Positions 1 through 11,602 of a DNA stretch of 64,000 nt are shown one piece after another. The stretch covers positions 49,129 through 113,128 of the forward strand of contig JBPOHT010000007.1 in NCBI GenBank assembly GCA_052035235.1, in the 5' to 3' direction. Source of the stretch: Solimonas_A sp052035235. GTDB lineage: Bacteria; Pseudomonadota; Gammaproteobacteria; Nevskiales; Nevskiaceae. The position numbers and the translations under genes are program-made. Numbering within the stretch: the stretch's first letter is position 1; each line of letters opens with the position of its first letter. Under the pieces are notes generated by a model. It was given only the letters and a program-made list of their open reading frames with translations. It had not been told where the DNA came from and made no database searches.

Positions 1-73
1 CCCGTCGCGGCCGACCGCCGTGCGGGTTGCCCCGCCTTAGCGGGGCCGCGGATGGAGGGTGTGCTTTCTTTGG

Positions 74-107
74 CTTACCTTTCTTTGCACAAGCAAAGAA
101 AGGTAAG
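74..107. repeat. Perfect inverted repeat, intergenic
   Basis: Two 15-base arms (CTTACCTTTCTTTGC and its complement) are separated by the loop ACAA. The element lies in the non-coding stretch before the first gene (bases 1-249), which otherwise holds only GC-rich hairpins. It has no T-tract right after the stem, so it looks like a dispersed intergenic repeat rather than a classical terminator. Confidence 0.6.
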
Positions 108-215
108 TCGCCCTTAGGCGAAACCATCCATCAAACGTCAACGACACCTGACCGGCGTAGTCGCCGGCACCACAGCTTTGGCTTCCAGCGGAAGGCGCGC
201 GCCCCTCACCCCCCC

Positions 216-240
216 CCTCTCCCCGTAAACGGGGAGAGGG
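216..240. repeat. GC-rich hairpin downstream of peptide transporter
   Basis: A 10-bp stem (CCTCTCCCCG / CGGGGAGAGG) with loop TAAA sits 10 bases past the stop of the minus-strand transporter. It resembles the CCCTCTCCC-type repeats seen near 3.53 kb and 14.1-14.2 kb. It could end transcription, but neither side has a T-tract. Confidence 0.45.
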
Positions 241-249
241 AGTAGTGCA

Positions 250-1725
<1,476 letters not shown>

Positions 1726-1746
1726 CGTTGCGGGTTCCCGTGTGGT

Positions 1747-3474
1747 CTATTCGTGAGGCAGGCGCAGGCCCACGTCGGTGATGATGTCGCGGTCCATCTT
1801 GCGCACCACCAGGTCGATCTCGCCCAGGCGCAGGCGGTCGCCGACCACGGCGTTGGGCAGGTACTTGGCGAAGACGCCGCGGACGTCGAGATCGGCGCCG
1901 CCAGCCGGCGGTGGCACCCCGTAGGCGTCGGCGATATCGGCCATTTTTGCCGAGGGATCAAGATGGAACTCGCCGAAGTAGCGCTGCTCCGCCTCGCGCA
2001 CTGGCCGGCGTGCGCTCTGGAAGACCTCGTCGAGCTGCGGCAGGTCGCGTTCCGCGGCCACCAGGGAGACATAGTCGCCGGCCCGCAGCGTGCCCCACTC
2101 GCGATAGTTCTGCAGGCGTCCGGCGCGGGACAGCGCGATCACGCGCGAGACGTCCTGCAGCGGCAGTTCCTTGTGGCGCAGGCCGATCAGGCTGCTGTCA
2201 TGGCCGATGCGGTAGCTGACGATCTCGTAGCCGCGCTGGCCGGGCAGGTCGAACTCGATGCGGTGCACCAGGGTGGAGCTGGCCGGCATCTGCAGGCCCA
2301 GCAGGCGGGCTGCCGGCGCTACCGTCCAGCCCTGTACCAGCAGCGACACCAGCACGATGAAGAAGGCGATGTTGAAGAACAGCGCGGCGTTCTCCAGGTT
2401 GGCCAGCCAGGGGTAGGTGGCCAGCACGATCGGCACCGAGCCGCGCAGACCCACCCAGCTGATGAAGATTTGCTCGCGCGCCGGGAAGCGGAAGGGCAGC
2501 AGTGCCAGCCACACCGAAAGCGGCCGCGCCACCAGGATCAGCACCAGGGCGATCAGCAGGGCCGGGCCCGCCACCGGCCACAGCTTGGACGGCGAGGCCA
2601 GCAGGCCCAGGATCACGAACATGCCGATCTGCGCCATCCAGGCGATGCCGTCATGGAAGCGGCGGATGCCGGCGGCGGCGCGCACGCGCCGGTTGGCCAG
2701 GGTGATGCCGGCCAGGTACACCGCCAGGAAGCCGCTGCCGCCCAGCACCGCGGTCACGCCGAAGATCAGCAAGCCGCCGAACAGGGCCAGCAGCGGGTAG
2801 AGCGAGTCCGACAGCTCCAGGCGGTTGAGGGCCTTGACCAGCAGGCGGCCGCCGCCGATGCCCAGGGCCGCGCCCAGGCCGCCCTGCAGCACCAGCATCC
2901 ATAGCGTGTCGAGGGCGCCGAAGGCCTCGGGGTTCTGCAGGTAGGCGATCAGCACCAGGGTCATCAGGATCGCCATCGGGTCGTTGCTGCCCGATTCGAT
3001 CTCCAGCACCGAGGTGACGCGCTTGTTCAGGTGGACCGCGTTGTTGTGCAGCAGGGAGAACACGGCGGCGGCGTCGGTGGAGCCGACGATGGCGCCGATC
3101 AGCAGGCCCTCGGCCCAGCCCAGGTCCAGCAGCCAGGCGGCGAAGCTGCCCACGACGCCGGCGGTGATCAGCACGCCGAAGCTGGCCAGGCTGACGGCCG
3201 GCTTCAGGCCGACGCGGAAGTCCTCCATGCGCGTGCGCATGCCGCCGTCGAACAGGATCACGGCCAGGGCCGCGGTGCCGGCCAGGTTGGCCAGGGGATA
3301 GTCGCTGAAGTGGATGTTGCCGGGCCCGTCCTCGCCGGCCAGCAGGCCGATGATCAGGAACACGAGCAGCAGGGGCACGCCCAGGCGGGGCGTGATGACG
3401 GTGGCGAGGATGCTGGCGAGGAACAGCACCGCCGCCAACAGGATCATGTGGTTGGCGAATTCCATTGTCTGCAA
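1747..3474 (-). CDS. K+/H+ antiporter, CPA1 family (NhaP2/CvrA type)
   Basis: The 575-residue protein has about 12 membrane segments in the first 390 residues, typical of the Na+(K+)/H+ exchanger domain, with GSTDAAAVFSLL (transport-site Asp, about 130) and ESGSNDPMAILMT (about 159). The C-terminal 180 residues are soluble and contain a TrkA-C-like segment around YRIGHDSSLIGLRHKELPL, followed by a CorC-HlyC-like domain. This is the NhaP2/CvrA layout, an exporter of potassium in exchange for protons. It lies upstream of the peptide transporter on the same strand with a 21-base gap. The ion specificity is from the family, not visible in the sequence. Confidence 0.88.
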   Translation of the reverse strand: MQTMEFANHMILLAAVLFLASILATVITPRLGVPLLLVFLIIGLLAGEDGPGNIHFSDYPLANLAGTAALAVILFDGGMRTRMEDFRVGLKPAVSLASFGVLITAGVVGSFAAWLLDLGWAEGLLIGAIVGSTDAAAVFSLLHNNAVHLNKRVTSVLEIESGSNDPMAILMTLVLIAYLQNPEAFGALDTLWMLVLQGGLGAALGIGGGRLLVKALNRLELSDSLYPLLALFGGLLIFGVTAVLGGSGFLAVYLAGITLANRRVRAAAGIRRFHDGIAWMAQIGMFVILGLLASPSKLWPVAGPALLIALVLILVARPLSVWLALLPFRFPAREQIFISWVGLRGSVPIVLATYPWLANLENAALFFNIAFFIVLVSLLVQGWTVAPAARLLGLQMPASSTLVHRIEFDLPGQRGYEIVSYRIGHDSSLIGLRHKELPLQDVSRVIALSRAGRLQNYREWGTLRAGDYVSLVAAERDLPQLDEVFQSARRPVREAEQRYFGEFHLDPSAKMADIADAYGVPPPAGGADLDVRGVFAKYLPNAVVGDRLRLGEIDLVVRKMDRDIITDVGLRLPHE

Positions 3475-3555
3475 GAGTAACCGCAGATGGGCTTCGCAAG
3501 AACCCTGCCGGGGTGGTTATTTTTTGCTCTCCCTCCCGTGGGAGGGGGACATCGC

Positions 3556-4809
3556 TCAGCGCAGTTGTACCTTGAACAGTTCCTTCGAGCGCCGCCAGAC
3601 GTAGGCCACGGTCAGCAGCGTGACGCCGCTGCCGAAGATCACCGAGGGCACCACGCCCATCAGGCGGGCCGCCAGGCCGGACTCGAAGGCGCCCAACTCG
3701 TTGGACGAGGACACGAAGATGCTGTTGACCGACAGCACCCGGCCGCGCAGGTGCTCGGGCGGGATGGTCTGCAGGATGGTGCCGCGGATCACTACGCTGA
3801 TGCTGTCGGCGGCACCGACGAAGAACAGCGCGGCCAGCGACAGCCAGAGGCTGTCGGACAGGGCGAACACCAGGGTGCCCAGGCCGAAGCCCAGTACCGA
3901 CAGCAGCATGTTGCGCCAGGCGTGGTTGATGGGCGGGTACCAGGCCAGCACCAGCACGGTCAGCATGGCGCCCACCGCCGGCGCGGCGCGCAGCAGGCCC
4001 AGGCCTTCCGGGCCGACCTTGAGGATGTCCTCGGCGAAGATCGGCAGGATCGCCACCACGCCGCCGAACAGCACCGAGAACATGTCCAGAGAGATGGCGT
4101 AGAGGATGATCTTGCTGCGCCAGACGTACTGCAGGCCCTCGTGCAGCGATTGCCAGATGGTCTCGCCTTCCTCGGGTACGGCCGCCACCGGCCTGGGCCG
4201 GATCAGGAACAGCAGCAGGAAGGCGGCGACGAACAGGGCGATGGACACCAGCAGCGCGCCGGTCAGGCCCAGGCCGGCGTAGAGGAAGCCGGCGGCCACC
4301 GGGCCGACGATGGCGCCGGCCTGCCAGAACGTGCTGGACCAGGTGGCCCCGTTGGCGTAGTGCTCGCGCGGCAGCAGGAAGCCCCGGAGCGCGGAACTGG
4401 CGGGTGAATAGAAGCCGCGGGCGAAACCCACCACCATGAACATGGCGTAGATCACCAGCAGCATGCCCCACTGCGGCAGGTGCGCTCGGGCGCCTTCATG
4501 GCTGACCACGGTCAGGACGACCGAGCCGGCTATGATCACCAGCAGGGCGTACTGCATGATGCGGCGCTTCTCGTAGCGGTCGGCGAAGTAGCCGCCGAAC
4601 AGCGCCAGGGCAATGAAGGGGATGGCCTCGGCCAGGCCGATGAAGCCCAGCGTCAGCGGATCGCGCGTCAGCTTGTACAGCTCGTAGCCCAGCGCGACCT
4701 GCTGCACCAGGATCGCCATGGTGGCGAGCAGGCCGCCGACGATCAGGTAGCGGTACTCCGGGAAGCGGAGCGCCGCATAGGGGTCGTGCCTGCCGATGGC
4801 GGTGGACAC
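3556..4809 (-). CDS. MFS transporter, EntS-like exporter
   Basis: The 417-residue protein is a 12-helix major facilitator with the loop 2-3 motif GGYFADRYEKRRIM near residues 72-86. The whole-length pattern, with a conserved GFARGFYSPASSALRGFLLP stretch near residues 127-147, resembles MFS_3 transporters such as the enterobactin exporter EntS and macrolide-efflux proteins. No siderophore biosynthesis gene lies nearby, so the substrate is unknown. It starts 13 bases after the prfC stop on the same strand and may be cotranscribed with it. Confidence 0.8.
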   Translation of the reverse strand: MSTAIGRHDPYAALRFPEYRYLIVGGLLATMAILVQQVALGYELYKLTRDPLTLGFIGLAEAIPFIALALFGGYFADRYEKRRIMQYALLVIIAGSVVLTVVSHEGARAHLPQWGMLLVIYAMFMVVGFARGFYSPASSALRGFLLPREHYANGATWSSTFWQAGAIVGPVAAGFLYAGLGLTGALLVSIALFVAAFLLLFLIRPRPVAAVPEEGETIWQSLHEGLQYVWRSKIILYAISLDMFSVLFGGVVAILPIFAEDILKVGPEGLGLLRAAPAVGAMLTVLVLAWYPPINHAWRNMLLSVLGFGLGTLVFALSDSLWLSLAALFFVGAADSISVVIRGTILQTIPPEHLRGRVLSVNSIFVSSSNELGAFESGLAARLMGVVPSVIFGSGVTLLTVAYVWRRSKELFKVQLR

Positions 4810-4822
4810 CGGGCCGGCGCCT

Positions 4823-6424
<1,602 letters not shown>

Positions 6425-6550
6425 AAGGGGCGTGATTCTAAGGAAAGGGCACGGCCATTGCATGCCGGGCGCCAGCCCCAATGCACGCCAGGGTCATCTT
6501 TTTCCGCTAGTCTCGGGCCACCGGACGGCGCCCATCAGGACAGGAGACCC

Positions 6551-6952
6551 ATGGAGTACGCGATCGGAGTGGTGCTGGCCCTGGCAGTGTCCCTGCTGGC
6601 CCGCTGGATGGGTTTCGACCGGGACCGCTCCTTTTACCCGACGATCCTGATCGTGATCGCCTCCTATTACGCGCTGTTCGCGGTGATGGGCGGTTCACTT
6701 CAGGCCCTGGCGCAGGAGGCCGCGGTGTTCGTGGGCTTCGCGCTGCTGGCCATCGGCGGCTACAAGCTCAGCCCCTGGATCATCGTGGCTGCCCTGGCGG
6801 GGCATGGCCTGTTCGATGGTCTGCACCCCTTCGACAACCCCGGCATGCCGGCCTGGTGGCCGGGCTTCTGCCTGGGTTATGACCTGGCCGCCGCCGCTTT
6901 CCTGGCCTGGAGCATCCGCCGGGCGCGCGGCCGCCGGCTGCGCATGGAGTAG
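6551..6952 (+). CDS. Small polytopic membrane protein, unknown function
   Basis: This 133-residue protein has about four hydrophobic segments (about 4-20, 28-48, 55-75, 100-120) and a basic C-terminus (RRARGRRLRME). It is divergent from prfC with about 125 bases between them, and the ATG follows CAGGAGACCC, a good ribosome binding site. A GHGLFDGLHP motif near residue 84 contains conserved-looking His and Asp residues. I do not recognise an assigned function. The gene is followed two bases later by a periplasmic protein, so the two probably form an operon. Confidence 0.75.
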   Translation: MEYAIGVVLALAVSLLARWMGFDRDRSFYPTILIVIASYYALFAVMGGSLQALAQEAAVFVGFALLAIGGYKLSPWIIVAALAGHGLFDGLHPFDNPGMPAWWPGFCLGYDLAAAAFLAWSIRRARGRRLRME

Positions 6953-6954
6953 CC

Positions 6955-7329
6955 ATGAAGACCCTTGTTCCCCTGTTTTTTGCCCTGCTGCTGCCCTGGT
7001 CGGCCGCCGTGCCGGCGGCAGGAGACGCCGCGACGCGCAGCCCGCAGGAAGTCCAGGGCGTGTTCGACCGCAACCGTGCCCCGCTGCAGCGCATCTTCAT
7101 GAAGTACCAGCAGCGCATGCCCCTGGAGCAGGTGCTGCGGCTGGAACTGCGCTTCACCGTGGCCCCAGACGGGCGGGTCAGCGAGCCGGCGGTGCTGACC
7201 TCCACCTATGGCGACCGGGAACTGGAGGGGCTGGTGCAGGACTGGCTGCGCGGCCTGCGTTTCGAGGCGCGGGAGGTTCCGGCTATGGTCATCGACCGCT
7301 ACCCGCTGGTGTACCACCCCGCGCGCTGA
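6955..7329 (+). CDS. Exported AgmX/PglI C-terminal domain protein
   Basis: The 124-residue product has a Sec signal peptide (MKTLVPLFFALLLPWSAAVPAAG) and then one domain of about 90 residues with the pattern VFDRNRAPLQRIF ... LRFTVAPDGRV ... LEGLVQDWLRGLRF. This matches the AgmX/PglI C-terminal (TonB-like) fold, and the same pattern is at the C-terminus of the TonB-like protein at 29078-29992. Unlike that protein it has no membrane anchor or proline-rich spacer, so it would be a free periplasmic version. The role is unknown. It starts two bases after the upstream membrane protein. Confidence 0.7.
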   Translation: MKTLVPLFFALLLPWSAAVPAAGDAATRSPQEVQGVFDRNRAPLQRIFMKYQQRMPLEQVLRLELRFTVAPDGRVSEPAVLTSTYGDRELEGLVQDWLRGLRFEAREVPAMVIDRYPLVYHPAR

Positions 7330-7339
7330 GCCCGGCGCC

Positions 7340-8443
7340 TCACCACAGCAGTGAAAACTTCCACTGCAGCAGGTCGTCGCTGACGGTCTCCTCGCTGCCG
7401 ATGCTGCGCGTGCGGCTGTAGTAAAGCCCGGTCTGCGGGCTGCGGCCGGGCAGCAGTCCGCCGGCCCATCGCGACAGGTCCAGGCCCAGGTTCAGCTGGT
7501 CGCTGCGCTCCGCCGACTCCGGCAGGAACCAGGCCGGATTCATGCCGCTGGAGACGCCGGCCGACACGCCGACGCCGCCCAGCTTGCGCTGCAGGCTGGC
7601 CTCGGAGGTCCAGCCCTGCGACACGGCGGGATTCTGCGCGTCGGGCACCCGCTGCCAGGCCAGCCGGGCCTGTGTCGACCAGGCGCCCAGTTCCTGCTGC
7701 TGCGCCACGCCGAGTTCATAGCCCGCGGCCGGATCGCCCCCTGCCGTGCCGGGGGCGGGCGTGGGGTCGATGGCCTGCAGTCGCAGCTGCGAGCGCCGCT
7801 TTTCCTCGCCCCATTCCACGGCCGCGGACCAGGTCCGCGCGTCCATGTCGGTGACCGTGGCGTCGGCAGCCACCACGCGGCAGCTGCGTCCGCGCAGGCG
7901 TAGCGCCAGGGTGTCGGCCGGCAGCGGCATGCGCATCGAGCCTTCGAGCGCGCAATCCAGCGGCGCGGCCGGGGCGGTGGTGTTGGCCCATTTCAGGTCG
8001 AAGGCCGCCAGCGAAGGCGCCCATCCGAGATTGACCGACTGGCGGACCTGCTGCGCCTCGCCGGCCAGCTGCCATTCCGAGCGGGTTTCCTGCGAGACGC
8101 CCAGGCGCAGGGGCGCGCCGGCCACTTCGCTCAGGCGCAGGTCGGCATTCTGTCCCATGGTCTGCAGCGCCAGCTGCTGCGAGGGAGCATCGAAGTTGGC
8201 CGTGCCGGACTGGAACAGCTGGCCCGGCTGCACGCGGTAGCCGGCGCGGTAGAGCAGCAGGCCGTCGGTGCTGCCCAGGGTGAAGTCGCTGTTGAGCCCT
8301 CGCAGGGGTGTCTGCTGGGGCGCGGTCATCTGGCCGTCCAGCTTCAACTGCACGGCGGGTGTCTGGCGTTGCGGCGTGGACGCGCAGGCGCCGAGCAATA
8401 ACGCGCCCAGCGTCAGCATGATGTTCCCGCCACTCCGCTTCAC
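7340..8443 (-). CDS. Putative outer-membrane lipoprotein, unknown
   Basis: The start is set at a GTG (8443), giving VKRSGGNIMLTLGALLLGAC, a lysine/arginine n-region, hydrophobic core and a LLGAC lipobox. The upstream in-frame extension to 8524 would run into the terminator of the neighbouring OmpA gene and is rejected. The mature protein (about 347 residues) is rich in alternating polar and aromatic strands and ends in an aromatic, strand-like sequence (LLQWKFSLLW), as outer-membrane barrels do. I do not recognise the family. It is convergent with the small periplasmic gene ending at 7329. Confidence 0.6.
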   Translation of the reverse strand: MKRSGGNIMLTLGALLLGACASTPQRQTPAVQLKLDGQMTAPQQTPLRGLNSDFTLGSTDGLLLYRAGYRVQPGQLFQSGTANFDAPSQQLALQTMGQNADLRLSEVAGAPLRLGVSQETRSEWQLAGEAQQVRQSVNLGWAPSLAAFDLKWANTTAPAAPLDCALEGSMRMPLPADTLALRLRGRSCRVVAADATVTDMDARTWSAAVEWGEEKRRSQLRLQAIDPTPAPGTAGGDPAAGYELGVAQQQELGAWSTQARLAWQRVPDAQNPAVSQGWTSEASLQRKLGGVGVSAGVSSGMNPAWFLPESAERSDQLNLGLDLSRWAGGLLPGRSPQTGLYYSRTRSIGSEETVSDDLLQWKFSLLW

Positions 8444-8523
8444 TTCGTCTGTTCCATCGGCTGTATGCAGTTTGCCGCCAGCGGGTTTGAACGGCCACGG
8501 CGGCGGCGAGTTCCCGCAGTGCA

Positions 8524-8554
8524 CAAAAAAGCCGGCGGCCTTGCGGCCGCCGGC
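8524..8554 (-). terminator. Intrinsic terminator of the ompA-like gene
   Basis: On the minus strand a 10-bp stem (GCCGGCGGCC / GGCCGCCGGC, loop GCAA) is followed by TTTTTT. It sits 27 bases past the stop of the OmpA/TSP3 gene and upstream of the lipoprotein start. Confidence 0.85.
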
Positions 8555-8580
8555 TGGTGCTACGTGCTACCTCTGAAGGC

Positions 8581-9750
8581 TTACTGCTTGATCACCTTGA
8601 ACTCGACACGGCGGTTCTCGGCGCGGCCCTCGTCGCTCTTGTTGCTCGACACCGGCACCGACTCGCCCAGGCCCTTGGCGCTCAGGCGAGCAGCCTGCAC
8701 GCCCTGGCTGACCAGGTAGTCACGGACCGAGTTGGCGCGAGACTTCGACAGCTTCAGGTTGTAGGCGTCCGAACCGATGCTGTCGGTGTGGCCCTCGATC
8801 TCGACTTCCATCGTCGGCTGGCCGCGCAGGCCTGCCGCAATGCCGTCAAGGATCGCGCGGCCATCCGGCGTCAGCGTCGCCTTGTTGAACTCGAAGTTGA
8901 TGTTGCGCAGCACCAAGCGCTGGGCCTTCACGGCGCAACCGCGCTCGTCCACCTTCATGCCGCGCGGCGTATCCGGGCAGAGGTCGTTGGCATTGAGCAC
9001 GCCGTCGCCATCGGCATCAGGCGGCGGAGGCGGCGGCAGGCCGCAACCGTAGGCGTCCACGGCGATGCCGCGCGGGGTGCCCGGGCAGCGGTCGATGTTG
9101 TCGAGCACGCCGTCGCCGTCGCTATCGGCCACGACCGGCGCCGGAGCAGGGGCCGGCGGCGGGGGCGGCGGAGGCGGAGCGTTCTCGCTCAGGTTGAACT
9201 GCACACCGGCATTGACGCGGGTGTCCCAGACGTTATCGCGGCCGGCGGCCGTGCCAGGGATGTCGTCGCTGAAGATCGCATAGCGGCGGCCTTCGACGCG
9301 CAGTGCGGCGTCGCGGGAGCCGCCGAGCTTGAACAGCAGGCCGCCACCGGCATTGGCGTAGCCGACGATACGGTCGCGGCGGCTTTCGTTGGACGGCGGA
9401 TCGCCCAGCGCGTCCTCGTAGGTCGCGCCGCCGCCGAGCAGCAGGTAGGGGTTGACGCGGCTGTTGGGGGCCATGCCCAGCTTGAAGTCCAGACCGGCGC
9501 CGAAGTTGCTGTCCGAGCGGCCCGTCACGTCATTGTTGACCTTGTGGCCGAAGACGTTCAGTTCCGTCGCGAAGTGGTCGTTCAGCGGGAAGCCGAACAG
9601 CACGTGGGCGCCGACGCCGTCATCGTCAGCCTGGCGGCTGCTGTCGGGGTCCACCCAGCTGCCCATGATGCCCATGTAGGGCTTGGCTTCGGCGTGAGCC
9701 GTGCCGAGCACGCCTCCCAGGAGCAGCAATGCAAGAGCTTGGTTTTTCAT
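8581..9750 (-). CDS. OmpA-family protein with beta-barrel, TSP3 repeats and peptidoglycan-binding domain
   Basis: The 389-residue protein has a signal peptide (MKNQALALLLLGGVLGTAHA), an N-terminal eight-strand barrel-like region to about residue 190, a proline-rich hinge, two thrombospondin type-3-like calcium repeats (DSDGDGVLDNIDRCPGTPRG and DADGDGVLNANDLCPDTPRG) and a C-terminal OmpA domain (NFEFNKATL ... EGHTDSIGSDAYNLKLSKSR ... GRAENRRVEFKV). It anchors the outer membrane to peptidoglycan, as OprF/OmpA do. A paralogue lies just upstream (9831-10736), a third with a cupredoxin at 36083, and a fourth begins at the window's end. Confidence 0.9.
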   Translation of the reverse strand: MKNQALALLLLGGVLGTAHAEAKPYMGIMGSWVDPDSSRQADDDGVGAHVLFGFPLNDHFATELNVFGHKVNNDVTGRSDSNFGAGLDFKLGMAPNSRVNPYLLLGGGATYEDALGDPPSNESRRDRIVGYANAGGGLLFKLGGSRDAALRVEGRRYAIFSDDIPGTAAGRDNVWDTRVNAGVQFNLSENAPPPPPPPPAPAPAPVVADSDGDGVLDNIDRCPGTPRGIAVDAYGCGLPPPPPPDADGDGVLNANDLCPDTPRGMKVDERGCAVKAQRLVLRNINFEFNKATLTPDGRAILDGIAAGLRGQPTMEVEIEGHTDSIGSDAYNLKLSKSRANSVRDYLVSQGVQAARLSAKGLGESVPVSSNKSDEGRAENRRVEFKVIKQ

Positions 9751-9830
9751 CTGATTTCCCTATCACGTTGGCTGAATTGCACGGGGCGATGCTCGTGCCG
9801 GAGCCCTGAACACGTGCTGAACACTGCCTT

Positions 9831-10736
9831 TTACTGCGCCTGGAACTCCACCGCCGCGCCGCCGCCGGCCTTGCCGCTGGCCTTGAGGCGCGTGGCGGCA
9901 ATACCGAGGTCCACCAGGAAAATGCGCACCGCCTGGGCCCGCGCCAGCGCCAGGCCGTTGGACTCGCCGGCGGCGGTATGGCCGATCAGCTGCAGCTGCA
10001 GGTCCGGCTGCGCGCGAAGCGCGGCCAGGACGCCGTCGAGCTGCTTGCGCGTGTTGCCGGTGAGCTTGGCGGAGCCGGTGTCGAAGCTCGCGGCCGCAAG
10101 GCTCGGGCTGGGCGGCGGCACGGCCGAGGGCGTGGCGGCCGGCAGGATCGATACGCCGGGCGGCAGGGCGACGGCGGGAGCGGTCCAGGGGATCGGTGTG
10201 GCCGGCTGCGGCCCGGGCACGTGGACCACCGGCAGCGGCTCGGGTGCCGGTGCCACGATGGGCGCGCTGGTTGCGGCCGGTTCGGCCGGAGCCTGGTAGG
10301 CGGCCACAGGCGCTACCGCTTCGACCACGGGAGCCGGGGCGGGGGCCACGACGGGTTCCGGTGCGGGTTCCGGCTGGGCGATGACGGGCTCGGCCCTCGC
10401 GGGCGCTGCGACGATGGGCTCCGCTACCGGTGCGGGGGCGACGGCCGCAGCGACCGGCACTGCCGCTTCAGGAGCGAGAGCCGGGGTTGCGGCGGCGGTG
10501 GTCGCGACGGCGGCTTCGGCCGCCGCCTCCGGGAATTCGTCGGCCGGCAGGGGCGGGAGCTTGGCCGCGCAGCCCTTGCGATCCACCAGCGTGCCGGCGG
10601 CGGTTCCGGGGCATTCGTCGACGGCGTCGGCCGTGCCGTCGCCATCGGCATCCGCGGGCTGGGCCCAGGCCGTGCCCTGCATCAGGACGGCCAACGCAAA
10701 CAGGGCCGCCGGAGCGGAATACGAACGGTGTTTCAT
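9831..10736 (-). CDS. Exported Pro/Ala-rich protein with a TSP3 repeat and OmpA-like C-terminus
   Basis: The 301-residue product has a signal peptide (about residues 1-25, ending GTAWA), one thrombospondin-3-like repeat (DADGDGTADAVDECPG), a long Pro/Ala/Val-rich low-complexity spacer (about 75-215) and a C-terminal 85 residues that align with the OmpA domain (ASFDTGSAKLTGNTRKQLD ... LIGHTAAGESNGLALARAQAV). The HTD motif typical of peptidoglycan binding is HTA here, so diaminopimelate binding may be altered. It lies 80 bases upstream of the OmpA/TSP3 gene on the same strand. The spacer could span the periplasm. Confidence 0.75.
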   Translation of the reverse strand: MKHRSYSAPAALFALAVLMQGTAWAQPADADGDGTADAVDECPGTAAGTLVDRKGCAAKLPPLPADEFPEAAAEAAVATTAAATPALAPEAAVPVAAAVAPAPVAEPIVAAPARAEPVIAQPEPAPEPVVAPAPAPVVEAVAPVAAYQAPAEPAATSAPIVAPAPEPLPVVHVPGPQPATPIPWTAPAVALPPGVSILPAATPSAVPPPSPSLAAASFDTGSAKLTGNTRKQLDGVLAALRAQPDLQLQLIGHTAAGESNGLALARAQAVRIFLVDLGIAATRLKASGKAGGGAAVEFQAQ

Positions 10737-10843
10737 GATTTTCCCCGAATGGAATTTCGGCCGTTTCTGCCGTGAATGGGCTTATAACACGGCCACTTGC
10801 AGGGGATGAAGCTTGGCGCCCGTGCGCCTGGGCCGCTTGCGCC

Positions 10844-10890
10844 ATACGCACGCGTATCCTTAAACTGCCCCTCTCAATACGCCACCGTAT
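10844..10890. promoter_or_regulatory. Two tandem ATACG-N4-CGTAT palindromes
   Basis: ATACGCACGCGTAT (10844-10857) and ATACGCCACCGTAT (10877-10890) are two 14-base palindromes whose starts are 33 bases apart, about three helical turns. They lie directly before the TetR gene, the second ending 13 bases before its ATG. They are likely binding sites for that regulator (autoregulation). Confidence 0.72.
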
Positions 10891-10903
10891 GTAGACTTGC
10901 ATC

Positions 10904-11557
10904 ATGAAGCCCACGGCCGCTGCCGACAGTCGAACCAGCCTCAGTGCCGATGATTGGGCCGAGGCGGCGCTGGACGCGATCGCGGTCGGCGGCCTGGATG
11001 CCGTGGCGGTGGAGCCGCTGGCCCGCGGCCTGGGTGTGACCAAGGGCAGCTTCTATTGGCATTTCCAGAACCGCGACGCGTTGCTGCGCGCGGCCCTGCA
11101 GCTCTGGGAGCGGCAGCAGATCGACGCCCTGTTGTCGAAGATCGATCCCTCGGCCAGTGCCTACGAACGCATCGTGCGTCTGTTCAAGGCCGCGAACATG
11201 AGCGTGCGCGACGGCCGCCTGTACCTGGCGATTGCCGCTGCCGCCGACAACCCGACCGTGCAGGCCTTCGTGCAGCGCCTGTCGGAACGCTGGATCAGCT
11301 ACCTGGACGAAAGCTACCGCGCGCTCGGCTACGCCGGGCCGCAGGCACGCCAGTGGGCGCTGTTCGCGTTCGCCACCTTCATGGGCAATCTGCAGGTGCG
11401 GCGCGATACGCCGCAGATGATGCCCGAGGGTCAGGATTTCAGTGATTACGTGAAGTTGATGATCAAGACGCTCATTCCCCGGGAGGCGAGGGGACAGGGC
11501 GCGGAAGAAGAAGACGACCACCCGCACGTGGTGCCGATGCGCCGCCCGGGTTCCTGA
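10904..11557 (+). CDS. TetR/AcrR-family transcriptional regulator
   Basis: The 217-residue protein has a TetR N-terminal helix-turn-helix at about residues 13-60 (DAIAVGGLDAVAVEPLARGL, then GVTKGSFYWHFQNRDALLRA, the recognition-helix signature). The C-terminal ligand-binding helices are not assignable. It lies 45 bases upstream of fadE on the same strand, so it may control fatty-acid beta-oxidation with an acyl-CoA as ligand. That is inferred from position. Two palindromes in its promoter region are its probable operators. Confidence 0.85.
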   Translation: MKPTAAADSRTSLSADDWAEAALDAIAVGGLDAVAVEPLARGLGVTKGSFYWHFQNRDALLRAALQLWERQQIDALLSKIDPSASAYERIVRLFKAANMSVRDGRLYLAIAAAADNPTVQAFVQRLSERWISYLDESYRALGYAGPQARQWALFAFATFMGNLQVRRDTPQMMPEGQDFSDYVKLMIKTLIPREARGQGAEEEDDHPHVVPMRRPGS

Positions 11558-11602
11558 TTTCCGCAAAGGGCTTTGACCGGCCCTTCAAGGAGGTACACCC
11601 CC

